Below are positions 44,322-53,714 of a DNA stretch of 64,000 bases, in pieces. This DNA is from Kribbella jejuensis (GTDB taxonomy: Bacteria; Actinomycetota; Actinomycetes; Propionibacteriales; Kribbellaceae): assembly GCF_006715085.1 (NCBI RefSeq), contig NZ_VFMM01000002.1, positions 744,001 to 808,000 of the forward strand, read 5' to 3'. Under the pieces are notes generated by a model. It saw only the letters and a program-made list of their open reading frames with translations. It was not told the origin of the DNA and did not search any database. The translations under genes and the position numbers were made by a program. Position 1 is the stretch's first letter, and each line of letters opens with the position of its first letter.

Positions 44322-44393
44322 ACATCTGACAGCAGCAACGTAGAAGTCCATGACGTACGGCGTCAAGGTTTCGCGACCGGAACCCGCAACCCG

Positions 44394-45140
44394 TCAGGTC
44401 GGTGGTAGCGGGCGGCGGCGTTGCCAGGCGGAGCGGATGTGGTTGGTCATCGCTTCGGCGGCGCCGGCCGCGTCGCGGGCGAGGATGTAGTCCAGTACGA
44501 CCCGGTGTTCGGAGTTCGTCGTACGGACGTCGTCCACGCTCGGGTGGCCCTGGTAGCGCATGCTGGTCCGGGCCTGGCTGTGTACGGTGCTGACGATCGA
44601 GCGGGCCAGCCGGTTGCCGGACGCGGCCATGATCCGGTCGTGGAACTCCACGTCGATCCCGATGAACACCTCGGGCCGGGACGTGTCCGCCTCGAGCCGG
44701 TGGAAGATCGCCTCGATCTCCGCGCGGTCCTCGTCGGTCGCGTGCTCGGCGGCGAGGCCGGCCAGGTTGGATTCCAGGGCGATCCGGACACCGACGAGTT
44801 CGTCCAGGATGCTCAGGTTCGCGTCGTTGCGGACCGCGGCGGCGAGCACGTCGGAATCCAGCAGGTTCCAGTGGGTGTCGTCCTTCACCACCGCGCCGAC
44901 GCCGCGGCGGACCTCGACCAGTCCCTTGGCCTCGAGGAGCTTGACCGCCTCGCGCACGGTGATCCGGCTGACCTGGAACTGCTCGGACAGCGCCGATTCG
45001 GGTGGCAGCGCGGCGTGCGGCGGGATCGAGCCGGAGACCACCCCGTCGACGATCGACTCCACGACGAGGTCGGCCAAGCGCGCCGGCCGGCGTGCCGCCG
45101 CAGCCGGTGCCAACCGCACGGTTGCCTGTACGGGGTCCAC
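44394..45140 (-). CDS. GntR family (FCD domain) regulator of the sugar operon
   Basis: 248 residues from GTG 45140, which follows GGGAGG; a GTG at 45167 in the same frame is an alternative without that site. Winged HTH at about 18-80 (PPESALSEQFQVSRITVREA, then VKLLEAKGLVEVRRGVGAVV) and an FCD all-alpha ligand domain at about 95-230 (VEFHDRIMAASGN with metal-binding His/Asp positions). It sits between the beta-helix gene and the divergent ABC operon. The shared 12-mer on both sides is its likely operator. FCD regulators commonly respond to sugar acids. Confidence 0.92.
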   Translation of the reverse strand: MDPVQATVRLAPAAAARRPARLADLVVESIVDGVVSGSIPPHAALPPESALSEQFQVSRITVREAVKLLEAKGLVEVRRGVGAVVKDDTHWNLLDSDVLAAAVRNDANLSILDELVGVRIALESNLAGLAAEHATDEDRAEIEAIFHRLEADTSRPEVFIGIDVEFHDRIMAASGNRLARSIVSTVHSQARTSMRYQGHPSVDDVRTTNSEHRVVLDYILARDAAGAAEAMTNHIRSAWQRRRPLPPT

Positions 45141-45202
45141 GCTTGCCTCCCGAGTCGATGCGTACACGGATTGTCGCCCATCCGTCAGCAGTCAACAAAC
45201 TC

Positions 45203-45230
45203 TTGACAACAGACAACAGACAACTAACAT
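45203..45230 (+). promoter_or_regulatory. Promoter of the sugar ABC operon with overlapping GACAACA repeats
   Basis: TTGACA (45203-45208) and TAACAT (45225-45230) are separated by 16 bases, the best -35/-10 pair seen in the window. GACAACA repeats (three direct copies, the last partial) fill the spacer, and one 12-base stretch (45210-45221) is identical to the site before the beta-helix gene. A repressor bound here would occlude the polymerase directly. The SBP ATG lies 48 bases downstream. Confidence 0.65.
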
Positions 45231-45277
45231 CATGCCACAGTGTGAAGCCACTACGAACTCGACAGAAGGAGGGCGCC

Positions 45278-46597
45278 ATGATGCCGAGCGCCTCGAGCCC
45301 CACCATCCGGGGGATCAAGTCCCGGCGCGGCTGGATCGCCGCCGCCCTCGTTCCGGCGCTGGCACTCGTGTCCGCCGCCTGTGGTGCGGCCGCGCCGCAG
45401 ACCCAGGCCGGTGGCGGCGCGAGTTCGGGCAGCAACAAGCTGGTCGTCTGGGACTGGCACTCCGGGGACGCGACCACCAAGGACTACTACGCGGAGGCGA
45501 GGTCCGACTTCGAGGCCAAGCATCCGGGCGTCCAGGTCGAGTTCGTCGCGCAGCCCTACGACCAGTACTACACACTGCTCGGTACGGCGATCCAGGCCGG
45601 CAAGGGCCCGGATATCTCGATGTTCAACGGCGGCGCCCAGTTGCGGGACCGGGTCTCGGCCCTGCTGCCGCTGGACGACAAGGTCGGCGATCTGAAGGAC
45701 CGGCTGGTCGGCTGGGACGCTTTCAAGCAGGCAAGCACGACGTACGCCGTCCCCGTCACGCTGCAAGGCTTCCCGTTCTACTACAACAAGGCCGTCTACA
45801 AGAAGGCCGGCCTGGACCCGGAGAAGCCGCCGAAGACGCTCGCCGAGCTGCAGACCGACTGTGCCGCGATCAAGAAGTCCGGCAACGCCTGCTTCAACCT
45901 CGGCAACAAGGAGGGCCTCGGCATCGAGTTCTTCCTGTCCGGCTTCGCTCCCGGCGTCTTCAGCCCCGCGCAGTACGACGCGTGGCTGGCGGGCAAGCGC
46001 GACTGGAAGTCGCCCGAGGTCCGGCAGATCTTCCAGCTGTGGAAGCAGACCAACGACGACGGCTGGTACAACAAGGGCGTCAACTCGACCGCCATGTTCA
46101 ACGACCAGTTCACGATGTTCTCCGGCGGCAAGGGCGGCAACGTGATCGGGCTGATCTCCGACACCGCGCACTGGAAGTCGTTCGACGAGTTCCTCGGCCC
46201 GGACCTCGGCGTCTACCAGGCACCGATCGCGAACCCGGGCACGGTGAAGTCGACGTTCCTGCCGGCCGAGGGTGGCATCGGGTACGGCGTGATGAAGTGG
46301 ACGAAGGACCCGGATCTCGCGGTCGACCTGGTGAAGAGCCTGTCGAGTACGGATGCGGAGAAGCTGTTCTTCGAGAAGGCCGGCGCGATCGCGGCGGACA
46401 AGACGATCGACACCAAGTCCGTCGACGTACCGGCGGCCGGCCAGATCGTGTCCTGGCTGCCGGACAGCAAGCCGCTGCTGCACACCGCGCTGTCCGCGAA
46501 GACGCTCGACCTGATGCACCGGCTGTCGCAGCAGCTGATCAGCGGTGACGTGACCGTCGACCAGGTGCTCACCCAGTTGGCGGCGTCGGACAAGTGA
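45278..46597 (+). CDS. Sugar ABC transporter solute-binding lipoprotein
   Basis: 439 residues. ATG 45278 (a second ATG follows at once) is preceded by AGAAGGAGGG. Lipobox LVSAAC near residue 28 makes it a lipid-anchored binding protein. The rest shows the family-1 fold (WDWHSGDATTKDYYAEARSD; GPDISMFNGGAQLRDRVSAL; FPFYYNKAVYKKAGLDPEKP). First gene of the operon; its stop overlaps the first permease (GTGA). No ATPase gene is present, so a shared MsiK-like ATPase encoded elsewhere is expected. Confidence 0.93.
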   Translation: MMPSASSPTIRGIKSRRGWIAAALVPALALVSAACGAAAPQTQAGGGASSGSNKLVVWDWHSGDATTKDYYAEARSDFEAKHPGVQVEFVAQPYDQYYTLLGTAIQAGKGPDISMFNGGAQLRDRVSALLPLDDKVGDLKDRLVGWDAFKQASTTYAVPVTLQGFPFYYNKAVYKKAGLDPEKPPKTLAELQTDCAAIKKSGNACFNLGNKEGLGIEFFLSGFAPGVFSPAQYDAWLAGKRDWKSPEVRQIFQLWKQTNDDGWYNKGVNSTAMFNDQFTMFSGGKGGNVIGLISDTAHWKSFDEFLGPDLGVYQAPIANPGTVKSTFLPAEGGIGYGVMKWTKDPDLAVDLVKSLSSTDAEKLFFEKAGAIAADKTIDTKSVDVPAAGQIVSWLPDSKPLLHTALSAKTLDLMHRLSQQLISGDVTVDQVLTQLAASDK

Positions 46598-47526
46598 CCG
46601 CGTCCGGAGAACAGAGCGTGCCGATTCCGGCGGCCCGTCGTACGACGGCAACCCGCCGGTGGCGCTGGAACGAGCACAAGCTGGCGGCGCTGGTACTGGT
46701 GACGCCGGCGCTGCTGATCATCGTCGGGTTGCGGATCGTGCCGCTCGTCCTCGGTGCGCAGTACTCGCTCACCGGGGACGGCGACCGCAACGGCTTGTTT
46801 GTTGGACTCGCCAACTACCGGACGCTGGCTGCGGACCCGGTCTTCCGGACCGCGATCAAGAACGTCGGGCTGTTGTTCCTGGCGCTGCCGATCGCGGTCG
46901 CCGTACCTGGCCTGCTGGCAACCTTCTTGTTCCTGAAGGTGCCCGGTCATCGGTTCTACCGCAGCGTGTACTTCTTCCCCGTCGTGCTGTCGCCGGTGAT
47001 CATCGGCGCGATCTTCAACATCCTGCTGTCCTTCGACGGACCGCTGAACCAGTTGCTCGGGAAGGCCGGGATCCCGCCGGTCGACTGGCTGGGGAACTCG
47101 CACATCGCGATCCTGTCGGTGATCGGCGTGCACATCTGGGCGACGTTCGGGATGGCGCTGGTGATCTTCATGGCCGGGTTCTCCACGCTCGACCAGTCGC
47201 TGCTCGACGCCGCTCGCTGCGACGGCGCGACACTCCCGCAGACCGTGCTGCACGTGGTGATCCCGGAGCTGAGCCGGACGATCCAGTTCGTCTTCGTCAC
47301 CACGATGATCGGGATGCTGACCGGGATGTTCGGCCTGGTGTACGTGATGACCGCCGGCGGCCCGGGCGGTGCGACGTACCTGCCGGAGTTCTACATCTGG
47401 GTCACGCAGGGTCAGCTGAACAGTCCCGCGCTGGCGTCGGCAGCGTCGATGGTGCTGTTCGTGCTGATGCTGGTGGTCGGGTTCGCGCAGATCCGGCTGA
47501 TCAAGCGCGCCACCAAGGAGGTCTGA
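46594..47526 (+). CDS. Sugar ABC permease (MalF-like)
   Basis: 310-residue membrane protein with six predicted helices. The EAA-type cytoplasmic loop is at about 205-225 (SLLDAARCDGATLPQTVLHV), where the ATPase docks. The C-terminus LFVLMLVVGFAQIRLIKRAT is usual. GTG 46594 overlaps the SBP stop by four bases. Paired with the next gene. Confidence 0.93.
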   Translation: MTASGEQSVPIPAARRTTATRRWRWNEHKLAALVLVTPALLIIVGLRIVPLVLGAQYSLTGDGDRNGLFVGLANYRTLAADPVFRTAIKNVGLLFLALPIAVAVPGLLATFLFLKVPGHRFYRSVYFFPVVLSPVIIGAIFNILLSFDGPLNQLLGKAGIPPVDWLGNSHIAILSVIGVHIWATFGMALVIFMAGFSTLDQSLLDAARCDGATLPQTVLHVVIPELSRTIQFVFVTTMIGMLTGMFGLVYVMTAGGPGGATYLPEFYIWVTQGQLNSPALASAASMVLFVLMLVVGFAQIRLIKRATKEV

Positions 47527-47529
47527 GCG

Positions 47530-48357
47530 ATGCGCGAGCGCGGAATCGGCCGCTGGATCGTCGCGATCCCGATGTGCCTCCTGGCACTGGCCACGATCTA
47601 TCCGATGCTGTTCACGCTGAACGTCGCGATGAAGTCGCGGCGCGAGTACGTGCTGAACCGGTTCTCCCTGGCCGATCACCTGACCGCCGCGAACATCGCC
47701 GACGCCTGGAACACCACCGGGCTCGGCCGGTACACGTTCAACTCGGTCCTGGTGACCGCAGGATCGGTCGCGCTGTTGCTGCTGCTCGGCTCGATGGCGG
47801 GGTACGCGTTCAGCCAATTGACGTTCCGCGGCCGCAAGTGGCTCTTCCTGGTCTGTCTGGGCGCGTTGATGATCCCGTTCCAGGTGATCATGGTGCCGTT
47901 CTTCCGGGTGCTCGGCCAGATCCACCTGCTCGACACGTACCTCGGGTTGATCCTCGCCTACACCGGCCAGTTCCTGCCGTTCACGATCTTCCTGATGACG
48001 AGCTTCTACTCCCGGATCCCCGCGGAGATCGTCGAGGCCGCACGGGTCGACGGCAGTACGACGCTCGGCGTGTACCGGCGGATCATGCTGCCGCTCGGGC
48101 GGCCGGCGCTGCTCTCGGTCGGCATTCTGAACGCCCTGTTCTGCTGGAACGATGTGCTGATCTCGCTGCTCGTCATGCAGTCCGAGCAGCACCGCACGCT
48201 GATGGTCGGCGTCACCGCGTTGCGCGGCCAGTATTCCGACAACATCCCGCTGTTCGCCGGTGGAGTGCTCGTCGCGGCGCTGCCCGTGATCGCAATCTAC
48301 CTGTTCTTCCAGCGCCAGATCACCGACGGCGTCACCGCCGGCTCGACCAAGGGATAG
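47530..48357 (+). CDS. Sugar ABC permease (MalG-like)
   Basis: 275-residue second permease, ATG 47530. Six helices, with the EAA loop as EIVEAARVDGSTTLGVYRRI at about 168-190. The start MRERGIGRWIVAIPMCLLAL, followed later by the SRREYVLNRFSL segment, resembles MalG/UgpE-type permeases. Six bases separate it from the enolase-family gene, so transport and catabolism are co-expressed. Confidence 0.93.
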   Translation: MRERGIGRWIVAIPMCLLALATIYPMLFTLNVAMKSRREYVLNRFSLADHLTAANIADAWNTTGLGRYTFNSVLVTAGSVALLLLLGSMAGYAFSQLTFRGRKWLFLVCLGALMIPFQVIMVPFFRVLGQIHLLDTYLGLILAYTGQFLPFTIFLMTSFYSRIPAEIVEAARVDGSTTLGVYRRIMLPLGRPALLSVGILNALFCWNDVLISLLVMQSEQHRTLMVGVTALRGQYSDNIPLFAGGVLVAALPVIAIYLFFQRQITDGVTAGSTKG

Positions 48358-48363
48358 CCAGCC

Positions 48364-49527
48364 ATGCGCATCACGGGATACCGCACGCTGACCACGGTGC
48401 ACGACTGGGGCAGACCTATTGGTGATGCCAACGGTGCGGTCGGATCCGGCCGGACCTCGGTACCGATCGTCGTGCTCAGCACCGATACCGGCCTGGAAGG
48501 GATCGGACTCGGATCGCACGAGGGCGTGGACACGCTGTTCCCCGCCCTGGACGGACAGGATCCGCGCGCGGTCGTCGCGCTGTACGACCGGATGCTCGCG
48601 TGGGTGTTCAAGCGCGGTCATGCCGGCGCCGTTTTCGGTGCGATCGGCGCGCTCGACATGGCGTTGTGGGACCTCAAGGCGAAGGCGGCCGAACAGCCGT
48701 TGTGGCGGCTGCTCGGCGCCCGCGATCACGTCCTGCCGGCGTACGCGTCGGGCCTGGACGGACCACTGACCGATGCGGAACTGATTGCTCTGCACAAGCA
48801 GTTCGCGGGACGCGGTCTGCAGGCCGCCAAGCTCAAGGGTGGGCTCGACGTCGCGGCGGATCTGCGCCGGCTCGATCTGCTCGGCGAGCTCTACCGGAAC
48901 GAGACCGGGGACACGCCCGCGCTGATGCTCGACGCGAACGAGTCGTGGTCGCGCAAGGAGGCGGTCCGGCACATCCGCCGGATCGAGGAGCACGTCGACC
49001 TGGCCTGGGTCGAGGAGCCGGTCCGGCGCTGGGACGTCGATGGGCTCGGGATGGTCACCCGATCGGTGAAGGCCGCGGTCGCGACCGGTGAGAACCTCAC
49101 CGGGCTCGAACAGTTCCGCCCGTTGCTGACCGCCAATGCGGTGGACGTCGTACAGACCGGCAGCGTTTGGGGGATCACGCACTTCCTGCGGGTGTCCGCG
49201 CTGGCGCACGCGTTCGACCTGCCGGTCAGCCCGGTCGGCTACGACGCCAACCCGCTCGCGCACGCCGCTGCCGTCGTACCGAACCATCTGTCGATCGAGA
49301 TCCAGGACCTCGCGACGCCGGTCGGGATCACCGCGGACCAAGAGCTCGCCGACGGCCACCTCGTGCTCGGGGAGTCGGCCGGTCTCGGGTACACACTCGA
49401 CGAGGACGCGATCGCGCGGCTCGGCGCGTCCGCCGGCTGGGGCGAGGACGCCGGACCGCACGTCCGGCCGGACCGGGCCGGCCGTCGCCTGGTCGGCAAG
49501 CCGGCGATCCGATCGGAGACGCGATGA
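48364..49527 (+). CDS. Enolase-superfamily (MR/MLE) dehydratase or racemase
   Basis: 387 residues. The MR/MLE capping domain (MRITGYRTLTTVHDWGRPIG) is followed by a barrel with the KxK pair in AAKLKGG, metal ligands D and E in MLDANESW and WVEEP, and GEN in TGENLTG. These are the features of sugar-acid dehydratases in the mandelate-racemase group. The position after a sugar transporter and the presence of an L-fucose-type pathway downstream make a fuconate- or galactonate-type dehydratase the best guess. ATG 48364. Its TGA overlaps the next gene by four bases. Confidence 0.85.
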   Translation: MRITGYRTLTTVHDWGRPIGDANGAVGSGRTSVPIVVLSTDTGLEGIGLGSHEGVDTLFPALDGQDPRAVVALYDRMLAWVFKRGHAGAVFGAIGALDMALWDLKAKAAEQPLWRLLGARDHVLPAYASGLDGPLTDAELIALHKQFAGRGLQAAKLKGGLDVAADLRRLDLLGELYRNETGDTPALMLDANESWSRKEAVRHIRRIEEHVDLAWVEEPVRRWDVDGLGMVTRSVKAAVATGENLTGLEQFRPLLTANAVDVVQTGSVWGITHFLRVSALAHAFDLPVSPVGYDANPLAHAAAVVPNHLSIEIQDLATPVGITADQELADGHLVLGESAGLGYTLDEDAIARLGASAGWGEDAGPHVRPDRAGRRLVGKPAIRSETR

Positions 49528-50258
49528 CCTCGGCGGTGGTGACCGGGGCCGGGGGCTCGCTCGGCCGGGCGATCGCGCTCCGGCTGGCCGCCGACGGGTT
49601 CGGCGTCGCGCTGCTCGATCTGCCCGGCGACGGGCTGGACGAGTCCGCGGCCGCGCTGAAGTCACAGGGCGGGCGGTACGCCGTACTCGCGATCGACCTG
49701 CGCGACGCATCGGCGATCGTCCGGACCATCGCGGAGGCCGAGTCGCTGGGGCCGCTCGAGGTACTGGTGAACAACGCCGCGATCTACCCGGCGACGGCGT
49801 TCCTCGACATCGCGCTCGCGGAGTACGACGACGTCGTCGCGGTGAACCAGCGCGCGTACTTCGTCGCGGCCCAGGCTGCCGCCCGCTCGATGCGCGCGCG
49901 AGGCGCCGGTTCGATCGTCAACGTCGCGTCGATCACCTGGCACGGCGGCTGGGACAAGCTGGCGAGCTACGTCAGCACGAAGGGCGCGGCCGTCTCGTTG
50001 ACCCGTGCGCTCGCCCGGGAGCTAGGGCCACACGGTATCCGCGTGAACGCGGTCTCGCCGGGCGCGTTCCCCACAAAGGCGGAGACGATCCACGAGGATC
50101 CGGCGGCGTACAACGCGTTTGTCCTCGAGCACCAGTCGCTGAAGCGCCGCGGTGCGCCGTCCGAGATCGCCTCGGTGGTCTCGTTCCTGGTAGGCCCCGA
50201 CGCGTCGTTCGTCACGGGTCAGACCATCAACGTCGACGGAGGGTGGGTGATGGAGTGA
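49524..50258 (+). CDS. Short-chain dehydrogenase/reductase
   Basis: 244-residue classical SDR. Cofactor motif TGAGGSLG at residues 7-14 (with an acidic residue, LLDLPGD, at the end of the second strand, favouring NAD), NNAAIYP, catalytic S in SIVNVASITW and YVSTK. C-terminal GQTINVDGGWVME. ATG 49524 lies inside the previous stop. Likely oxidises the sugar acid or lactone handled by its neighbours. Confidence 0.9.
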   Translation: MTSAVVTGAGGSLGRAIALRLAADGFGVALLDLPGDGLDESAAALKSQGGRYAVLAIDLRDASAIVRTIAEAESLGPLEVLVNNAAIYPATAFLDIALAEYDDVVAVNQRAYFVAAQAAARSMRARGAGSIVNVASITWHGGWDKLASYVSTKGAAVSLTRALARELGPHGIRVNAVSPGAFPTKAETIHEDPAAYNAFVLEHQSLKRRGAPSEIASVVSFLVGPDASFVTGQTINVDGGWVME

Positions 50259-51385
50259 ACGTCTTCGGGGACGAGCTGTCCATGGCGGCGTTGCGGGAAC
50301 GGACCGGAGACCTGGCGAGTGTCGCCGGCGTCCGTGAAGTTGTCTTGGGCAACGGTGTCGAGCGGGGTGTGCGGGCAGTGCAACTGCGGACGGCGGCAGG
50401 GCTCGAGGTCGAGGTGCTGGTGGACCGGGCGCTGGATCTGGGTGTCGCGCGGTATCGCGGAGTACCGTTCGGGTGGCGCTCGGGGAACGGTTTCCGGCAT
50501 CCCGGGCTGCACGAGCACAATGACGAGGGCGGTCTGTCCTGGCTGCGGGCGCTCGACGGGTTGCTCGTGTCCGGCGGACTCGATCACACGTTGTTCGGCG
50601 GCGAGGTCGCTGCCGAACAGTACGGTTATCCGCCGAAGCAGACCGTGTCGCACGGTCTGCACGGACGGCTCACGGCGATCCCTGGCCGGCTTCTTGAGGC
50701 GGGCGAGGTCTGGGACGGCGACCGGTGCACGTTGCGGGTGCGTGGCGAGGTTGTCCAGGCGGCGTCTTTCGGTGAGCATCTGCGGCTGACGCGGACGATC
50801 GAGCTCGACGTCGACGGTCGCGAGCTCCGGCTGTACGACGTCGTCGACAACCTCGGATTCGAGCGTACGCCGCACATGTTCCTGTACCACCTGAACTTCG
50901 GCTGGCCGGTGGTTGACGCGGGCACCGAGTTCGTCGCCCCGATCGCGGAAACCGTCTGGCGGAGCGATTCCGTGGCCGAACAGGGCGTCTCGTACCGCGT
51001 CCAGCCCGACCCGAAGCCCGGGTTCGTGGAGCAGGTGCACGAGCACCGCCTGGTCGCCGACGCGGAGGGGCGGCACCGGGTCGCGTTGATCCGCGGTGAC
51101 AGCACGTTCGGGGTCGAGGTGACATGGGACGCGGCCACGATGCCATGCTTCTTCGAGTGGCAGAACCTTCGCAGCGGCCAGTACGCCGTTGGTCTCGAAC
51201 CGTCGACGCACCACGTCAGCGGTGACGCAGCCGCTCGCTCGGACGGGACGATGACGTGGCTCGAGCACGGCGAGTCCCGTGCGTACCGCACGACTATCCG
51301 GATCCTCGACGGAGCCGAGACCACGACCGCGACCCGGGATGCCATCCGCCGGGTCGCCGGCCAGCCCGAAGGGAACGACGCATGA
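50255..51385 (+). CDS. DUF4432/aldose-1-epimerase-like protein
   Basis: 376 residues from GTG 50255 (GTGA overlap with the SDR). A DUF4432-type beta-sandwich resembling aldose 1-epimerases, with recognisable motifs: VEVLVDRALDLGVARYRGVP, SWLRALDGLLVSGGLDHTLF, HGLHGRLT, and EWQNLRSGQYAVGLEPSTHH near the C-terminus, in which His and Glu likely bind sugar. Possibly interconverts anomers or isomers of the imported sugar. Exact reaction unknown. Confidence 0.8.
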   Translation: MNVFGDELSMAALRERTGDLASVAGVREVVLGNGVERGVRAVQLRTAAGLEVEVLVDRALDLGVARYRGVPFGWRSGNGFRHPGLHEHNDEGGLSWLRALDGLLVSGGLDHTLFGGEVAAEQYGYPPKQTVSHGLHGRLTAIPGRLLEAGEVWDGDRCTLRVRGEVVQAASFGEHLRLTRTIELDVDGRELRLYDVVDNLGFERTPHMFLYHLNFGWPVVDAGTEFVAPIAETVWRSDSVAEQGVSYRVQPDPKPGFVEQVHEHRLVADAEGRHRVALIRGDSTFGVEVTWDAATMPCFFEWQNLRSGQYAVGLEPSTHHVSGDAAARSDGTMTWLEHGESRAYRTTIRILDGAETTTATRDAIRRVAGQPEGNDA

Positions 51386-52647
51386 GGATCCTGGACGGTT
51401 ACCGGGTGCTGGACTGCTCGATCGCGATGGCCGGACCGTTCGCCGCACAACGGCTGGGCGATCTCGGCGCCGATGTCGTCAAGGTCGAGCCGGTGACCGG
51501 CGAGTGGCAGCGCCACGCCGCCGCCGGTGGTGCGCAGGGCAACGCGATCAACGTGTCGTTCCTCTCGCTGAACCGCAACAAGCGCTCGCTCGCTGTCGAT
51601 CTCAAGGCGGCCGACGGCAAGCGGGTGCTGATGCGCCTGGTCGAGACCGCGGACGTGTTCCTGCAGAACTACCGCCCCGGCGTCGCGGAACGGCTCGGTG
51701 TCGACTACGCGACGCTGTCCGCGATCAACCCGCACCTGGTCTACGTCTCGATGTCCGGGTACGGCGAGGACGGGCCGCACCGGAATCTGCCCGGTCAGGA
51801 TTTGTTGCTGCAGGCAAGATCCGGGGCGATGCTGTCGACCGGGCGGCACGGTGAACCGCCGCAGCCCGCGGGGCAGTACCTGGTCGACGCTGTGACCGCG
51901 TCGACGGCGTTCGAAGCGGTGCTCGCGGCGCTGCTGCATCGCGAGCGGACCGGCCAGGGACAGCTGGTGAAGGTGAACATGCTGGATGCGATCACCACCC
52001 TGCAGATGCAAGAGCTGTCGGTGTTCACGGCGGGTGGGGTGCCGCAGCAGCGCGGTTCGGAGCCACACGCCCACGTCTACATCAGAGCGCCGTACGGGAC
52101 GTTCAAGACCGCGGACGGGTTCCTGGCGCTGGCGATGCCGGATCTTCCGACGCTCGGGAAGGTGATCGGCGAGGAGACGTTCCTGAGCATGGATTCCGAG
52201 GTTGACGGCTGGACCCATCGCGACAGGATCTTCCGGCGGACCGCGGAGCGGTTGCTGTCGCGGACGACGGACGAGTGGCTGACGGCGTTGACCGACGCCG
52301 GGATCTGGTGCGGGCCGGTGTACGACTACCAGCAGCTCGTCGACGATCCGCAGATCCGGCACAACGGGACGTTCGTCGAGTACGACCATCCGACTGAGGG
52401 CCGGGTGAAGACGCCGGGCTTCCCGTACAGCTTCGAGAAGACACCCGCGACGATCGAACGCGGCGCGCCGCTCGTGGGAGAGCACACCCGCGAGGTGATG
52501 TCCGAGGCCGGCTTCACCGCCGACGAGGTCGCAAGTCTGCTCGCCGACGGAGTCGTCACGGAAACCCGCCGGCCGCCCGGCGACGCCGCCGCGGACGCTA
52601 GTACTGATGCGCATCCCGGGGACGATCTGACCGGCGCGGTGTGGTGA
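51382..52647 (+). CDS. CaiB/BaiF-type (family III) CoA-transferase
   Basis: 421 residues from ATG 51382 (ATGA overlap). Family signature VLDCSIAMAGPFAAQRLGDL at the N-terminus, NRNKRSLAVDLK, then VYVSMSGYG and D140 in PGQDLLLQA, matching the catalytic Asp region of formyl-CoA transferase. The enzyme should move CoA between carboxylic acids. A CoA-transferase in the middle of a sugar-acid operon is unusual and suggests that a ring-opened or dehydrated sugar acid is processed as a CoA ester. The acyl substrate is not inferable. Confidence 0.9.
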   Translation: MRILDGYRVLDCSIAMAGPFAAQRLGDLGADVVKVEPVTGEWQRHAAAGGAQGNAINVSFLSLNRNKRSLAVDLKAADGKRVLMRLVETADVFLQNYRPGVAERLGVDYATLSAINPHLVYVSMSGYGEDGPHRNLPGQDLLLQARSGAMLSTGRHGEPPQPAGQYLVDAVTASTAFEAVLAALLHRERTGQGQLVKVNMLDAITTLQMQELSVFTAGGVPQQRGSEPHAHVYIRAPYGTFKTADGFLALAMPDLPTLGKVIGEETFLSMDSEVDGWTHRDRIFRRTAERLLSRTTDEWLTALTDAGIWCGPVYDYQQLVDDPQIRHNGTFVEYDHPTEGRVKTPGFPYSFEKTPATIERGAPLVGEHTREVMSEAGFTADEVASLLADGVVTETRRPPGDAAADASTDAHPGDDLTGAVW

Positions 52648-53714
52648 TGGCGTCGTACCTGGGGCTCACCTGGGATCATCCGCGCGGGCGGGATCCGTTG
52701 ATCGCCGCGGCCAAGGCCGGTGGGATCGACCTCAGTTGGGACGTGCAGCCGTTGAGTGGTTTCGAGTCCACGCCGATCGCGGCGCTCGCCGAACAGTACG
52801 ACCTGATCGTGATCGACCACCCGCACCTCGGTGACGCGATGCCGTACCTGCGACCGGTCGACGAGCTGCTGTCCGGCGAGTTCGTCGGACCGAGCGTCGC
52901 GTCGTACCGGATGGACGGCCGACTGTGGGCGCTACCGCTCGACGCCGCCACGCAGGTCGCCGCCACCCGTGTAGACCTGGCCGGTCGGCCACCACAACTG
53001 TGGTCCGAGGTGATCGCACTGTCGCATGTCGCGCCGGTGACGCTGTCGCTGGCGGGGCCGCACGCGCTGCTCACGTACCTGTCGATCTGCGTCGCGCTGG
53101 GCGAGGAGCCGGATGTGTTCACGCCGACGGCGACCGGTCGCCGAGCCCTCGACGTGATGACGGATCTGACCTCCCGCGCCCCGCGTCATTGCGTGGAGCT
53201 CGATCCGATCGGGCTGCTCGACGAGATGGTCTCGGACGACACCGTGGCGCATTGCCCGCTCGTCTACGGCTACGTGAACTATGCGTCCGTAACCCTGGAC
53301 CGCCGCGTGACGTTCACCGATGCGCCGTCGGAATGGCTGGGCTCCCGGCCGGGTTCGACGATCGGTGGCACCGGCCTGGCGATCACTAACCGCTGCGACG
53401 TCACGCCGGACCTCCGGGCCCATCTCCAGTGGTTGCTGTCAGCAACTGCACAGGAATCCTTCATCCCTTCGCACTCCGGACAGCCTGCGGGGTTGAGTGC
53501 TTGGAGGTCGGACCAGGTCAACCGTCCGGTCGCGGACTTCTACCGGAACACGCTGGCGACGATCAGCTCGGCGTGGGTTCGGCCGCGCCGCCCCGGGTAC
53601 ATCGGTTTCCAATCCGCGGCGAGCGCAGTCATCCGGGACGTCGTCCACGGGGTCGTCTCGGCGAGCGCCGGTCTCGATCGGGTCGCGGCCTTGTGGAAGG
53701 GGATCGCCTCATGA
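52647..53714 (+). CDS. Solute-binding-protein-like protein lacking a signal peptide
   Basis: 355 residues from ATG 52647, one base after the CoA-transferase stop (TGATG); two in-frame GTGs just upstream are alternatives. It looks like a family-1 extracellular solute-binding protein (HPRGRDPLIAAAKAGG, IVIDHPHLGDAM, RMDGRLWALPLDAATQVAAT, TIGGTGLAITNRCDVTPDLR) but has no hydrophobic leader or lipobox, so it would stay in the cytoplasm. Its role between two CoA-ester enzymes may be to bind the substrate or an effector. Function inferred only from fold and context. Confidence 0.7.
   Translation: MASYLGLTWDHPRGRDPLIAAAKAGGIDLSWDVQPLSGFESTPIAALAEQYDLIVIDHPHLGDAMPYLRPVDELLSGEFVGPSVASYRMDGRLWALPLDAATQVAATRVDLAGRPPQLWSEVIALSHVAPVTLSLAGPHALLTYLSICVALGEEPDVFTPTATGRRALDVMTDLTSRAPRHCVELDPIGLLDEMVSDDTVAHCPLVYGYVNYASVTLDRRVTFTDAPSEWLGSRPGSTIGGTGLAITNRCDVTPDLRAHLQWLLSATAQESFIPSHSGQPAGLSAWRSDQVNRPVADFYRNTLATISSAWVRPRRPGYIGFQSAASAVIRDVVHGVVSASAGLDRVAALWKGIAS

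Noticed and set aside
45203..45225. Short GACAACA repeats that might be seen as CRISPR-like
   Set aside because: Units of 7 bases without spacers inside a promoter; they fit an operator, not a CRISPR array.
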